DNA from: Actinomycetes bacterium
Lineage (GTDB): Bacteria > Actinomycetota > Acidimicrobiia > Acidimicrobiales > Palsa-688
Assembly (NCBI GenBank): GCA_021821705.1
Contig: JAKACE010000139.1
Coordinates: forward strand, 1 to 5,717
DNA: 5,717 nt
Reading direction: 5' to 3'
The position numbers and the translations under genes were made by a program. How positions within the stretch are numbered: position 1 is the stretch's first letter; every line of letters starts with the position of its first letter. A model generated the notes under the pieces. That model was not told where the DNA came from, did not search any database, and saw only the letters and a program-made list of their open reading frames with translations. Below, piece by piece: positions 1 through 5,177 of the stretch.

Positions 1-1219
1 CTTCGGCCCGGCGGCGACGCGCCAGTTCGGGGTCCCAGACGACGATGTCGGCGTCGGCACCGGCCGCCAGGCAGCCCTTGCGTGGCCACAATCCGAATAT
101 CTTCGCCGGGGCTTCGCAGCACAGGCGGGCCCAGTCGGCGGCGCTGATCCTGCCGTCCCGGACGCCCTGCCACATGAGGGCCATACGGGTCTCTATCCCC
201 GGCAGGCCCCCCGGGACCTCGGTGAACTGGAGTGAGCCGCCCGGGCGCCCCTCGGCCGCCTTGCGGCGGTCGGCTTTCCAGAACGGGCAGTGGTCCGTCG
301 CCACCGTGTCGATCGCTCCATCGGAGAGGCCGGCCCACAGCTGTTCCTGGTCCTCGGGCCGGCGCAGAGGCGGGGTGCACACGAAGTCGGGCGCCTGGGG
401 GCCTTCGAGCTTCTCATCCGTGAGGTACAGGTACTGGGGGCAGGTCTCGCCGAGCATGTCGGCACCTCGCTGCTTGGCAGCGCGCACGGCGTCCAGGGCG
501 CGACCAGAGGAGATATGGACGACGTAGACGTGCGCCTGAGCCAGTTCGGCCAGGGTGGCGACCCTGGCGACGGCCTCTGCCTCCAGCTCGGCTGGCCGGG
601 TGCGGGCGTGCTCGATGATCGCGGTGCGGCCATCGGCCAGGGCGCGGCGGCGCAGGGCCTCGATAGCAGGGCCGTTCTCGGCATGGGTGGTCACCAGCCC
701 TCCATGGCGACCGACGGCGCTCAGCACCTCGAGCAACACGCCGTCGTCCACTTGGAGCGACGCCGGGTAGGCCATGTAGACCTTGAAGGAAGTGACACCC
801 TGCTCGGTGCAGTCCACCACGGTCTGCTCGGTTGCCGGCCCGGTGAAGGTCATGTGCAGGCCGAAGTCCACTGCAGCCTGCTCGCCCCAGCTGCGCCATG
901 TTGCCAGGGCCTGCAGCGGGTCCTGGCCACGTGCGGTTGTGACGTAGTCGATAATGGTCGTGGTGCCACCCACTGCCGCCGCGGCCGTGCCACTGGCGAA
1001 GTCGTCGCTGACCCGGACCTTTCCCACGGGCAGGTTCAGGTGGGTGTGGACCTCCACCCCTCCGGGGACGACGAGGCAGCCGGTTGCATCGAGGGTCTGC
1101 TCATCCGCTGCGGGCGTCAGGCACGCGGCCACTTCCGCCACCCGCCCGTCGGCGCCCACCCGCACGTCGGCCCTTCGAGGGCCCTCGCTGTCCAGCACCG
1201 AACCGTTGGCGATGAGCAT
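1..1219 (-). CDS. hyuA: D-hydantoinase / dihydropyrimidinase (partial, 3' end beyond window)
   Basis: Cyclic amidohydrolase that hydrolyses hydantoins or dihydropyrimidines to N-carbamoyl amino acids; expected cytosolic. The visible 406 residues hold the complete binuclear metal site of the family: V-H-T-H (His58, His60), the lysine that becomes carboxylated in S-F-K-V-Y-M-A-Y (Lys146), T-H-A-E-N (His179), V-H-I-S-S-G (His235) and A-T-D-H-C-P-F (Asp309). The N-terminal beta segment ends in V-P-G-G-V-E just before the HTH motif, as in full-length relatives. The family is usually about 460 residues, so around 50 C-terminal residues lie off the left edge. ATG at 1219 is the only plausible start: no in-frame start codon lies in the roughly 75 bases upstream and the protein begins with the normal M-L-I-A-N-G-S strand. 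There is no clear Shine-Dalgarno, but a TANNNT element sits 7 nt upstream, which suggests leaderless translation. Substrate (hydantoin, dihydropyrimidine or a purine-derived ureide) cannot be decided here; allantoinase is less likely given the SFKVYMAY and DHCPF motifs. Confidence 0.94.
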   Translation of the reverse strand, partial: MLIANGSVLDSEGPRRADVRVGADGRVAEVAACLTPAADEQTLDATGCLVVPGGVEVHTHLNLPVGKVRVSDDFASGTAAAAVGGTTTIIDYVTTARGQDPLQALATWRSWGEQAAVDFGLHMTFTGPATEQTVVDCTEQGVTSFKVYMAYPASLQVDDGVLLEVLSAVGRHGGLVTTHAENGPAIEALRRRALADGRTAIIEHARTRPAELEAEAVARVATLAELAQAHVYVVHISSGRALDAVRAAKQRGADMLGETCPQYLYLTDEKLEGPQAPDFVCTPPLRRPEDQEQLWAGLSDGAIDTVATDHCPFWKADRRKAAEGRPGGSLQFTEVPGGLPGIETRMALMWQGVRDGRISAADWARLCCEAPAKIFGLWPRKGCLAAGADADIVVWDPELARRRRAE

Positions 1220-1226
1220 CGGGCCA

Positions 1227-1232
1227 AGCGTA
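1227..1232 (-). promoter_or_regulatory. Candidate -10 element for leaderless hyuA
   Basis: TACGCT on the minus strand fits the relaxed actinobacterial TANNNT -10 pattern and ends 7 nt before the hyuA ATG, so transcription would begin at or near the A of the start codon. This agrees with the lack of a Shine-Dalgarno sequence. No recognisable -35 hexamer is present at 16-18 bp (the site is GC-only), so support is weak. Confidence 0.3.
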
Positions 1233-1244
1233 ACCCCAACCGCA

Positions 1245-1258
1245 CCGGGCCGGCCCGG
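1245..1258. repeat. Perfect 14-bp palindrome in the hyuA/mocA divergent gap
   Basis: CCGGGCCGGCCCGG is its own reverse complement over all 14 bases. It lies between the two divergent starts (1219 minus, 1276 plus), where a shared operator would be expected, and just upstream of the candidate hyuA -10. The surroundings are extremely GC-rich, so a chance palindrome is a real possibility. Confidence 0.35.
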
Positions 1259-1275
1259 CGGCGGCGCGGGAGCTG

Positions 1276-1920
1276 ATGTGGTACGGCCGCTTTTGGGGCG
1301 CGCCGGTGGGTGAACCTGTGCACGTGCCCACCGTCGCCGTCGTGCTGTGCGCCGGGGCCGGTGGCCGCTTCGCCGGCCAGGGGCTGGGCCCCAAGCTGCT
1401 CCAGCCCCTGGGTGGCCGCCCTCTGGTCCGATGGGCGTTGGAACATGCCGCCTCGGCCGGTCTCGACGCCACGGTGGCGGTGACGGGGGCGGTCGACCTG
1501 GCCGATGTCGCCCCTCCCGGTGTCGTCCTGCTGGCAAATCCGGCATGGTCGGAAGGGATTGCGACCTCGCTGGCTGTGGCGGTCGGCTGGGCGCGCCGCC
1601 TCGGCTTCGGCTCCGTGGTGGTGGGCCTGGGCGACCAGCCCCTGATTGGGCCGGGGGCTTGGCGACAAGTGGCCTCGGCGTCGGGGGAGCTGGCGGTCGC
1701 CACTTACGGCGGGAGGCGTCGCAACCCCGTGAAGCTTGCCAGATCGGTATGGGACGAGCTACCCGTGAGCGGTGACGAAGGTGCGCGCACCCTGATGCGG
1801 CGCCGGCCGGAGCTCGTGCGCGAGGTGCCTTGCCACGGCGACCCTGTGGACGTGGACAGGCTCGAAGATTTGCTCCTGGTCAGACAGGTCCTGGGATCCG
1901 GCACCGCGCTTGAAAGATGA
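1276..1920 (+). CDS. mocA: MobA/MocA-like nucleotidyltransferase (probable molybdenum cofactor cytidylyltransferase)
   Basis: Expected to transfer CMP from CTP to molybdopterin, making the MCD cofactor of xanthine dehydrogenase-family hydroxylases in the cytosol. The Rossmann-like NTP-transferase motifs appear in order: L-C-A-G-A-G-G-R-F (residues 24-32) with Lys40 in G-P-K-L-L-Q-P-L, the W-S-E-G-I-A-T-S-L segment (91-99), the metal-binding G-L-G-D-Q-P (Asp120), R-R-N-P-V (148-152), G-D-E-G-A-R (166-171) and the closing D-V-D-R-L-E-D-L (192-199). Length of about 200 residues is normal. The start is uncertain. ATG 1276 has GGGAG 3 nt upstream, rather close; GTG 1306 and GTG 1318 are in frame, and GTG 1318 would give the typical short lead of about 8 residues before the nucleotide-binding loop. 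The gene is divergent from hyuA and convergent with the PLP-enzyme gene. A GMP-transferring MobA or another small-molecule nucleotidyltransferase is possible, but the setting with SsnA and HyuA favours a MocA role. No molybdenum hydroxylase is visible in the window. Confidence 0.85.
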   Translation: MWYGRFWGAPVGEPVHVPTVAVVLCAGAGGRFAGQGLGPKLLQPLGGRPLVRWALEHAASAGLDATVAVTGAVDLADVAPPGVVLLANPAWSEGIATSLAVAVGWARRLGFGSVVVGLGDQPLIGPGAWRQVASASGELAVATYGGRRRNPVKLARSVWDELPVSGDEGARTLMRRRPELVREVPCHGDPVDVDRLEDLLLVRQVLGSGTALER

Positions 1921-2007
1921 GGCCCGGCCCACTCCGGCCTGAAGGGCGCCGGCGGCGGACCAGCCAAGTCGTGACGACCGGGCCCGCCAGTGGAGCCTCG
2001 GCCGGCC

Positions 2008-2057
2008 GGTGCCAGGCCCGGCTACGGTGCCAGGCCCGGCTACGGTGTCAGGCCCAG
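2008..2057. repeat. 18-bp tandem repeat overlapping the stop of the PLP-enzyme gene
   Basis: Two identical units (GGTGCCAGGCCCGGCTAC) occupy 2008-2025 and 2026-2043. A third, partial copy at 2044-2056 differs by C to T at 2048. On the minus strand the third copy lies inside the end of the PLP-enzyme gene, and that single change turns TGG into the TGA stop. The unit is 18 bp, six codons, so the frame is kept across copies. The rest of the convergent gap (1921-2007) shows GC-rich imperfect dyads but no hairpin with a T-tract that I would call a terminator. Confidence 0.85.
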
Positions 2058-3553
2058 TTGCTTCTGGCGCCGCTGCGCTCGTTGAACTCGCCGATCAGCT
2101 CGTCCCACGCCGGCAGTTTCAGGCGCAGGCCCGACCAGAAGGACTGGTGCCTCCTGGCGACGAAATCGGGGACCGGCACGCCTTGCTGCTCAACCCAGGT
2201 GAAATAGCCCAGGTTGAAGATGCGGTCGCGGTCGCGCTGGTTGGTCTCGAGCAGGTGGTCCGTCCCGGCACCGAGCATCCAACGGCCGAAGACCTCGCCG
2301 GCGCTGACTGCGTCGAACCCCCCTTGGAAGTCACGGGCCAGCACCTTGTCCCGCTCGCTGCGGTACATCTCGGCCCCGTCGGTGGCCACTGTGATGATCA
2401 CGTCGTCCGGCCCGAGGCCCAGGTACTTGGCCGTCTTCACGGCAGCCACGATGTTGCAGATGCTGGACAGCCCGAGCGACGGCAGAGCCCGCAGGATGGC
2501 ATCTGGGGCATTGCGCCGGCGGGCCAGGTAGTCGCGGCCCGCGTCCGAGGACAACAGGACCGCCAGGTGGTCCGTGGCGGCGTCGCTGACTGCGGTGACT
2601 ATGTCGGTGTTGTAGACGTTGTGCACCAAAGGGACGTGCTTGTCCCCGATGCCCTGGATGTTGTGCTCACCGAAGCCGTTGTAGAGAAGGGTGGGGCATT
2701 CGGCGGCCTCGACGGCCACGATGCGGGCGCCGTAGAGCTCTTTCAGGCGGTCGCCCGCTCCGAGCGTGCCAGCCGAGCCGGAGGCGCTCACGAAAGCCCG
2801 CAGTGCTAGCTCGGGCCTGGTCCGGCGCAGGTGCTCGAACACGTCGGCCAGCGCTGCCCCTGTGGCCAGATAGTGGGCCAGATGGTTGCCGAACTCGGAG
2901 AACTGGTTGAACACCACGTTCGCCGGGTCGGCGGAAAGCTCGGCGCACTTGTCGTAGATCTCTTTTACATTGCTCTCGACACCGGGCGTCCTGACGATGT
3001 CCTCACCCGGGTTGGCAACCCACTCGGCTAGCCACTCGAAACGTTCCCGGCTCATCCCCTCGGGCAGGACGGCCACGCCGCGGCAGCCGAGGAGCTTCGA
3101 GATCGCCACACCGCCCCGGCAGTAGTTGCCGGTGGACGGCCAGATGGCCCGGTGCGATGTGGGGTCGAACTGGCCGGTGACGATCCTGGGTGCGAGGCAG
3201 GCGTACGCAGCGAGCACCTTGTGCGCACGGATCATGGGAAAGCGGTCGCCTAATGCCACGACGATCCTGGCGTCCACGCCGGTCAGCTCCCTGCCCAGCA
3301 CGACGTGGGCCGGGACCGGCGCCCGGGACCTGCGGTCCGAGCCGTTGTACCAGTGCATGCGGAACAGGTTGAGCGGGTGGGCCTCGTCCGGGCCGGTACC
3401 GGCCAGGGCCTCGCGCACCGGAGGCGGGATCCTGGAAGGCTCCGCCAGTTCGGCGAACGTCGGCAGCAGCACCCTCGCCTGTGCCAGGCGCTCCAGGGCG
3501 CGGCCATAGGTGGCGTCGTCGACGATGCGGTCCTCGAGTCCCAACGTTGGCAT
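2048..3553 (-). CDS. Fold-type II PLP-dependent enzyme (cysteine synthase / ammonia-lyase-like)
   Basis: A 501-residue cytosolic enzyme of the tryptophan-synthase-beta superfamily. Visible signatures: a candidate Schiff-base lysine, Lys112, in [10 protein letters not shown], the position of the usual S-F-K-x-R-G-A motif; the substrate loop [11 protein letters not shown] (140-150) followed by [10 protein letters not shown] (162-171), as in cysteine synthases; the glycine-rich phosphate loop [12 protein letters not shown] (256-267); and T-D-G at 391-393 near the expected pyridine-nitrogen site. It is longer than cysteine synthase (about 310) or diaminopropionate ammonia-lyase (about 400), with an extra N-terminal region and a tail that includes [14 protein letters not shown] (445-458). 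I chose ATG 3553 because GGGAGAGGG lies 9 nt upstream; an ATG at 3643 would add 30 low-complexity residues without family features. The reaction is unknown. By context it could cleave an amino acid such as 2,3-diaminopropionate or serine released from a ring-opened purine. It lies downstream of the SsnA-like gene and may be cotranscribed with it. Confidence 0.9.
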   Translation of the reverse strand: MPTLGLEDRIVDDATYGRALERLAQARVLLPTFAELAEPSRIPPPVREALAGTGPDEAHPLNLFRMHWYNGSDRRSRAPVPAHVVLGRELTGVDARIVVALGDRFPMIRAHKVLAAYACLAPRIVTGQFDPTSHRAIWPSTGNYCRGGVAISKLLGCRGVAVLPEGMSRERFEWLAEWVANPGEDIVRTPGVESNVKEIYDKCAELSADPANVVFNQFSEFGNHLAHYLATGAALADVFEHLRRTRPELALRAFVSASGSAGTLGAGDRLKELYGARIVAVEAAECPTLLYNGFGEHNIQGIGDKHVPLVHNVYNTDIVTAVSDAATDHLAVLLSSDAGRDYLARRRNAPDAILRALPSLGLSSICNIVAAVKTAKYLGLGPDDVIITVATDGAEMYRSERDKVLARDFQGGFDAVSAGEVFGRWMLGAGTDHLLETNQRDRDRIFNLGYFTWVEQQGVPVPDFVARRHQSFWSGLRLKLPAWDELIGEFNERSGARSNWA

Positions 3554-3562
3554 CGCTAGCGG

Positions 3563-3571
3563 CCCTCTCCC
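3563..3571 (-). promoter_or_regulatory. Ribosome binding site deciding the PLP-enzyme start
   Basis: Minus-strand GGGAGAGGG ends 9 nt before ATG 3553. It is the only good Shine-Dalgarno match near either candidate start, so it favours 3553 over 3643. Confidence 0.6.
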
Positions 3572-3653
3572 ATTCGGCTGTCGCCGGTGCCGCACCACAG
3601 GGTGGACTGCGGCGACCGGGGCCGACGTCGGGCACGCCGGCATCTCAGCGCCG

Positions 3654-3659
3654 ACTATA
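3654..3659 (-). promoter_or_regulatory. Candidate internal -10 (TATAGT) ahead of the PLP-enzyme gene
   Basis: TATAGT on the minus strand matches TATAAT at 5 of 6 positions and is the only AT-rich island in the gap between the SsnA-like and PLP-enzyme genes. The hexamer 17 bp upstream (CCGGGT) is not a -35, so this would be a weak or activator-dependent promoter allowing the PLP gene to be transcribed separately. A perfect 10-bp palindrome, CCGACGTCGG, lies just downstream at 3622-3631, inside the would-be leader. Confidence 0.35.
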
Positions 3660-3697
3660 TGCTGTCCGGTCCCGGCACCCGGGCGGGAGTTGCGCCC

Positions 3698-4723
3698 TCA
3701 CAACCTCTCGAAAAGCCGCCGGGCCTGCTCGGCTGCCTTGGCCCGCACCTCGTCGGGGTCGACCCGGGTCGCCCGGCCACCGGCCAGGACCTGCTCGTCG
3801 CCCACCCAGACGTCCAGCGCCCGCACCCCCGGCGTGAAGGCCAGCCGCCAGGGGTCGTCGACTCCGTCGTAGTCCCAGCGGACCCTGTCCCCGGCCGCCT
3901 CTGGCACCAGGTCCCAGCCTGCCCGCACCCACTGCCAGGCCTGATCGGGGGTCGTGCTGATGTCCGCCTCCCGTGCCCGGGCGTAGGCCAGCCGGAACTC
4001 TTCGAGCATGTCCGCCCCGATGCCGTCGGTGCCGAGGACGACACGGCCCTGCCAGGCACGCGGCCGGGCGTAGCCGACTGCGTTGTTCATGTTGGAGCGC
4101 GGGTTGTGGGCGAGCGTGGCGGGCAACTGCCTGTCGAGGTGGACACCATGGACGACCAGCCAGTCCTCCCTCACAAGGGGCGCCAACCGCTCGCCGGCGG
4201 CGACGTCGACCTCACCCTCGGCCACGTGCACGTGCACCCCGACACCCAGGTCCTCGGCCAGTCCGGCGGCTGCCTCCAGAGTCTCCTGCCTGCACGTGAA
4301 AGCAGCGTGCACACCCACCAGGCCACGCCCGCCCGAGCGAAGGAACCGCTCGTTCTCCTCCAGCCCTCGCCTGGCGCCGTCATGGCCGTGGCGGTCGGTG
4401 ACCCCGTAAGCGCAGAGCACACGGGCGCCCACCTCGGCACAGGCGGCCGCGATCACGTCCAGGCTCCCCTCGATCGCCGACGGGCTCTCGTGGTGGTCGA
4501 CGATCGAGGTCGTCCCGCTCTCGACGGCCTCGAGGGCACCGAGCATGGCCGACCAGCGCAGCATTTCCAGGTCGAGCGCCACATCGAGGCGCCACCAGAC
4601 CTGTTGCAGCACTTCGAGGAAGTTGGTAGGCGTTAGGGGAGGGGCGGGCATGCCCCGCGCCAACGCCGAGTAGAGGTGATGGTGACAGCACACCATTCCG
4701 GGGGTTGTGGCACCCACGCACAC
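3698..4723 (-). CDS. ssnA: SsnA-like amidohydrolase, N-terminally truncated
   Basis: Metal-dependent amidohydrolase closely resembling E. coli SsnA, a predicted aminohydrolase of the purine-catabolic yge locus. Motifs, numbered from GTG 4723: P-G-M-V-C-C-H-H-H-L-Y-S (metal His14, His16), the SsnA-specific V-W-W-R-L-D-x-A-L (42-50), I-V-D-H-H-E-S-P (74-81), H-V-H-V-A-E (His166, catalytic Glu169), V-V-H-G (His192), H-N-P-R-S-N-M-N-N (206-214) and G-T-D-G-I-G-A-D-M (Asp233). All expected metal and acid residues are present, so the barrel could be active. It has 341 residues where SsnA has about 440. The segment normally preceding P-G-M-V, about 55 residues of beta structure, is missing, and neither other minus-strand frame upstream encodes it. 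The frame stays open 23 codons beyond the GTG to a TAA at 4793-4795 without ATG or GTG. GTG 4717 is another possible start. The distal half is also shorter than in SsnA. It heads a minus-strand pair with the PLP-enzyme gene. It may be a decaying gene, a short functional form, or carry a sequencing error. Confidence 0.85.
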   Translation of the reverse strand: MCVGATTPGMVCCHHHLYSALARGMPAPPLTPTNFLEVLQQVWWRLDVALDLEMLRWSAMLGALEAVESGTTSIVDHHESPSAIEGSLDVIAAACAEVGARVLCAYGVTDRHGHDGARRGLEENERFLRSGGRGLVGVHAAFTCRQETLEAAAGLAEDLGVGVHVHVAEGEVDVAAGERLAPLVREDWLVVHGVHLDRQLPATLAHNPRSNMNNAVGYARPRAWQGRVVLGTDGIGADMLEEFRLAYARAREADISTTPDQAWQWVRAGWDLVPEAAGDRVRWDYDGVDDPWRLAFTPGVRALDVWVGDEQVLAGGRATRVDPDEVRAKAAEQARRLFERL

Positions 4724-4752
4724 ATCTTGGGCCCGCCCGGCTGCAGCGTCAA
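4724..4752 (-). promoter_or_regulatory. Candidate promoter for the SsnA-like/PLP-enzyme operon
   Basis: On the minus strand TTGACG (4752-4747), a 17-bp spacer and CAAGAT (4729-4724) form a plausible sigma-70-type promoter: the -35 matches 5 of 6 positions, the -10 only 3 of 6. Transcription would begin about 7 nt downstream, at or next to GTG 4717, which would give a leaderless mRNA. The same bases also lie in an open frame that may be former SsnA coding sequence. Confidence 0.4.
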
Positions 4753-4760
4753 CCAGTGGG

Positions 4761-4820
4761 CATATCGGGCCGTTCCGGGTGGTTGCGGGCGCTTACGGAC
4801 GGTATGGGGCGGTTGCGGAA
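4761..4820. repeat. Array of six degenerate 10-bp tandem repeats
   Basis: Six consecutive 10-bp units starting at 4761, 4771, 4781, 4791, 4801 and 4811 fit SGTTNCGGGC on the plus strand. Column 3 is T in 6 of 6 units, columns 7 and 8 are GG in 6 of 6, and column 6 is C in 5 of 6; two further blocks to 4840 keep column 8. The period is close to one DNA turn. The array lies between the two divergent promoters, roughly 45-105 bp upstream of the predicted SsnA-side start. An 8-bp inverted repeat, CCGTTCCG (4770-4777) and CGGAACGG (4816-4823), frames most of it. The array could be a phased multi-site operator or a decayed microsatellite. Confidence 0.7.
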
Positions 4821-4916
4821 CGGGCAGGGCGCGTACCGGCGATAGCCTTTGCCGCCCGGGCCGGAGCGGTCTGCGGCACGTTCACACACCCGTAACCATC
4901 GGCGCTGCTCAGGTGG

Positions 4917-4945
4917 TTGACACCGTCCCGGCCGGTGGGCAATAT
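4917..4945 (+). promoter_or_regulatory. Candidate sigma-70 promoter for the BMP-family gene
   Basis: A perfect TTGACA (4917-4922), a 17-bp spacer and CAATAT (4940-4945) on the plus strand. The -10 matches 3 of 6 but lies in a rare AT-rich patch. Transcription would begin near 4952, leaving a leader of about 225 nt before the ATG. I see no closer promoter that would keep the Shine-Dalgarno sequence on the transcript. Confidence 0.5.
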
Positions 4946-5108
4946 GGACCCGTGGCACCGCTACCTACCCGTTGTCGCCTACCCCGGGAAAGGCGGGCGC
5001 CCTCACGGGAGCGGTCGCTCGGTCGGTGAGCCGTGCCTGCACACTGGTGAGCGTGCAGCAGAGCACCCCGCATCGTTCGGGGCACGACGGTCCCAAAATG
5101 GAGATCCC

Positions 5109-5122
5109 GGGTGGTACCGCCC
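5109..5122. promoter_or_regulatory. Dyad GGGTGGTACCGCCC: operator-like, with T-box-like core
   Basis: A 14-bp inverted repeat in which six of seven base pairs match, centred on GGTACC; it could be an operator. Read as RNA, the first 12 bases match the conserved T-box core GGGUGGNACCGCG except for its last G. The canonical helix after the bulge cannot form well here, because the following bases are almost all C, so the operator reading is at least as likely. Confidence 0.35.
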
Positions 5123-5165
5123 ACCGCTCTCCCCAAGCCCGCATTTTCGTAGCCAGATATTCTCA

Positions 5166-5173
5166 AAAGGAGG
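5166..5173 (+). promoter_or_regulatory. Strong Shine-Dalgarno of the BMP-family gene
   Basis: AAAGGAGG, with the core AGGAGG ending 4 nt before ATG 5178. It is the best ribosome binding site in the window and fixes the start. It may be masked by leader pairing (TCTCC at 5128-5132). Confidence 0.85.
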
Positions 5174-5177
5174 AAGA

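Larger units (their letters stand above)
4952..5177 (+). promoter_or_regulatory. Structured 5' leader of the BMP-family gene
   Basis: Predicted untranslated leader with several possible stems: CTGCAC/GTGCAG (5037-5042 with 5053-5058, 10-nt loop), CCCCG/CGGGG (5066-5070 with 5078-5082, 7-nt loop), GGTGG/CCACC (5110-5114 with 5121-5125) enclosed by GGAGA/TCTCC (5100-5104 with 5128-5132), and AAAATG/CATTTT (5095-5100 with 5142-5147). It also holds a direct repeat GGTGAGC(C)GTGC at 5025-5036 and 5046-5056, starts 21 bp apart. TCTCC (5128-5132) can alternatively pair with GGAGG of the Shine-Dalgarno (5169-5173), using one G-U pair. Together this looks like a regulatory leader, but no riboswitch class is established. 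Confidence 0.4.

Noticed and set aside
290..1276. 328-codon open frame on the plus strand opposite hyuA
   Set aside because: It is the antisense shadow of hyuA in GC-rich DNA. It has no family motifs, while the minus strand carries the full hydantoinase metal site.
1921..2007. Intrinsic terminator in the convergent gap
   Set aside because: Only GC-rich imperfect dyads are present (for example GTCGT-G-ACGAC at 1968-1978, with no room for a loop) and there is no T-tract on either strand.
2009..2809. 266-codon plus-strand frame opposite the PLP-enzyme gene
   Set aside because: Antisense shadow with low-complexity composition and no motif; it also starts inside the tandem repeat.
3622..3631. 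Perfect palindrome CCGACGTCGG as an operator
   Set aside because: Ten bases in GC-rich DNA, with no second copy and a position downstream of the candidate -10; too little support for a separate call.
3587..4636. 349-codon plus-strand frame opposite the SsnA-like gene
   Set aside because: Antisense shadow; the minus strand has clear SsnA motifs and this frame has none.
4761..4840. Decamer array as a CRISPR array
   Set aside because: The units are only 10 bp, contiguous and degenerate, with no spacers and no cas genes in the window.
4749..4958. 69-codon minus-strand frame upstream of the SsnA-like gene, tested as its missing N-terminus
   Set aside because: The translation is rich in Arg and Pro and lacks the beta-strand pattern of an amidohydrolase N-terminus, so a simple frameshift does not explain the truncation.
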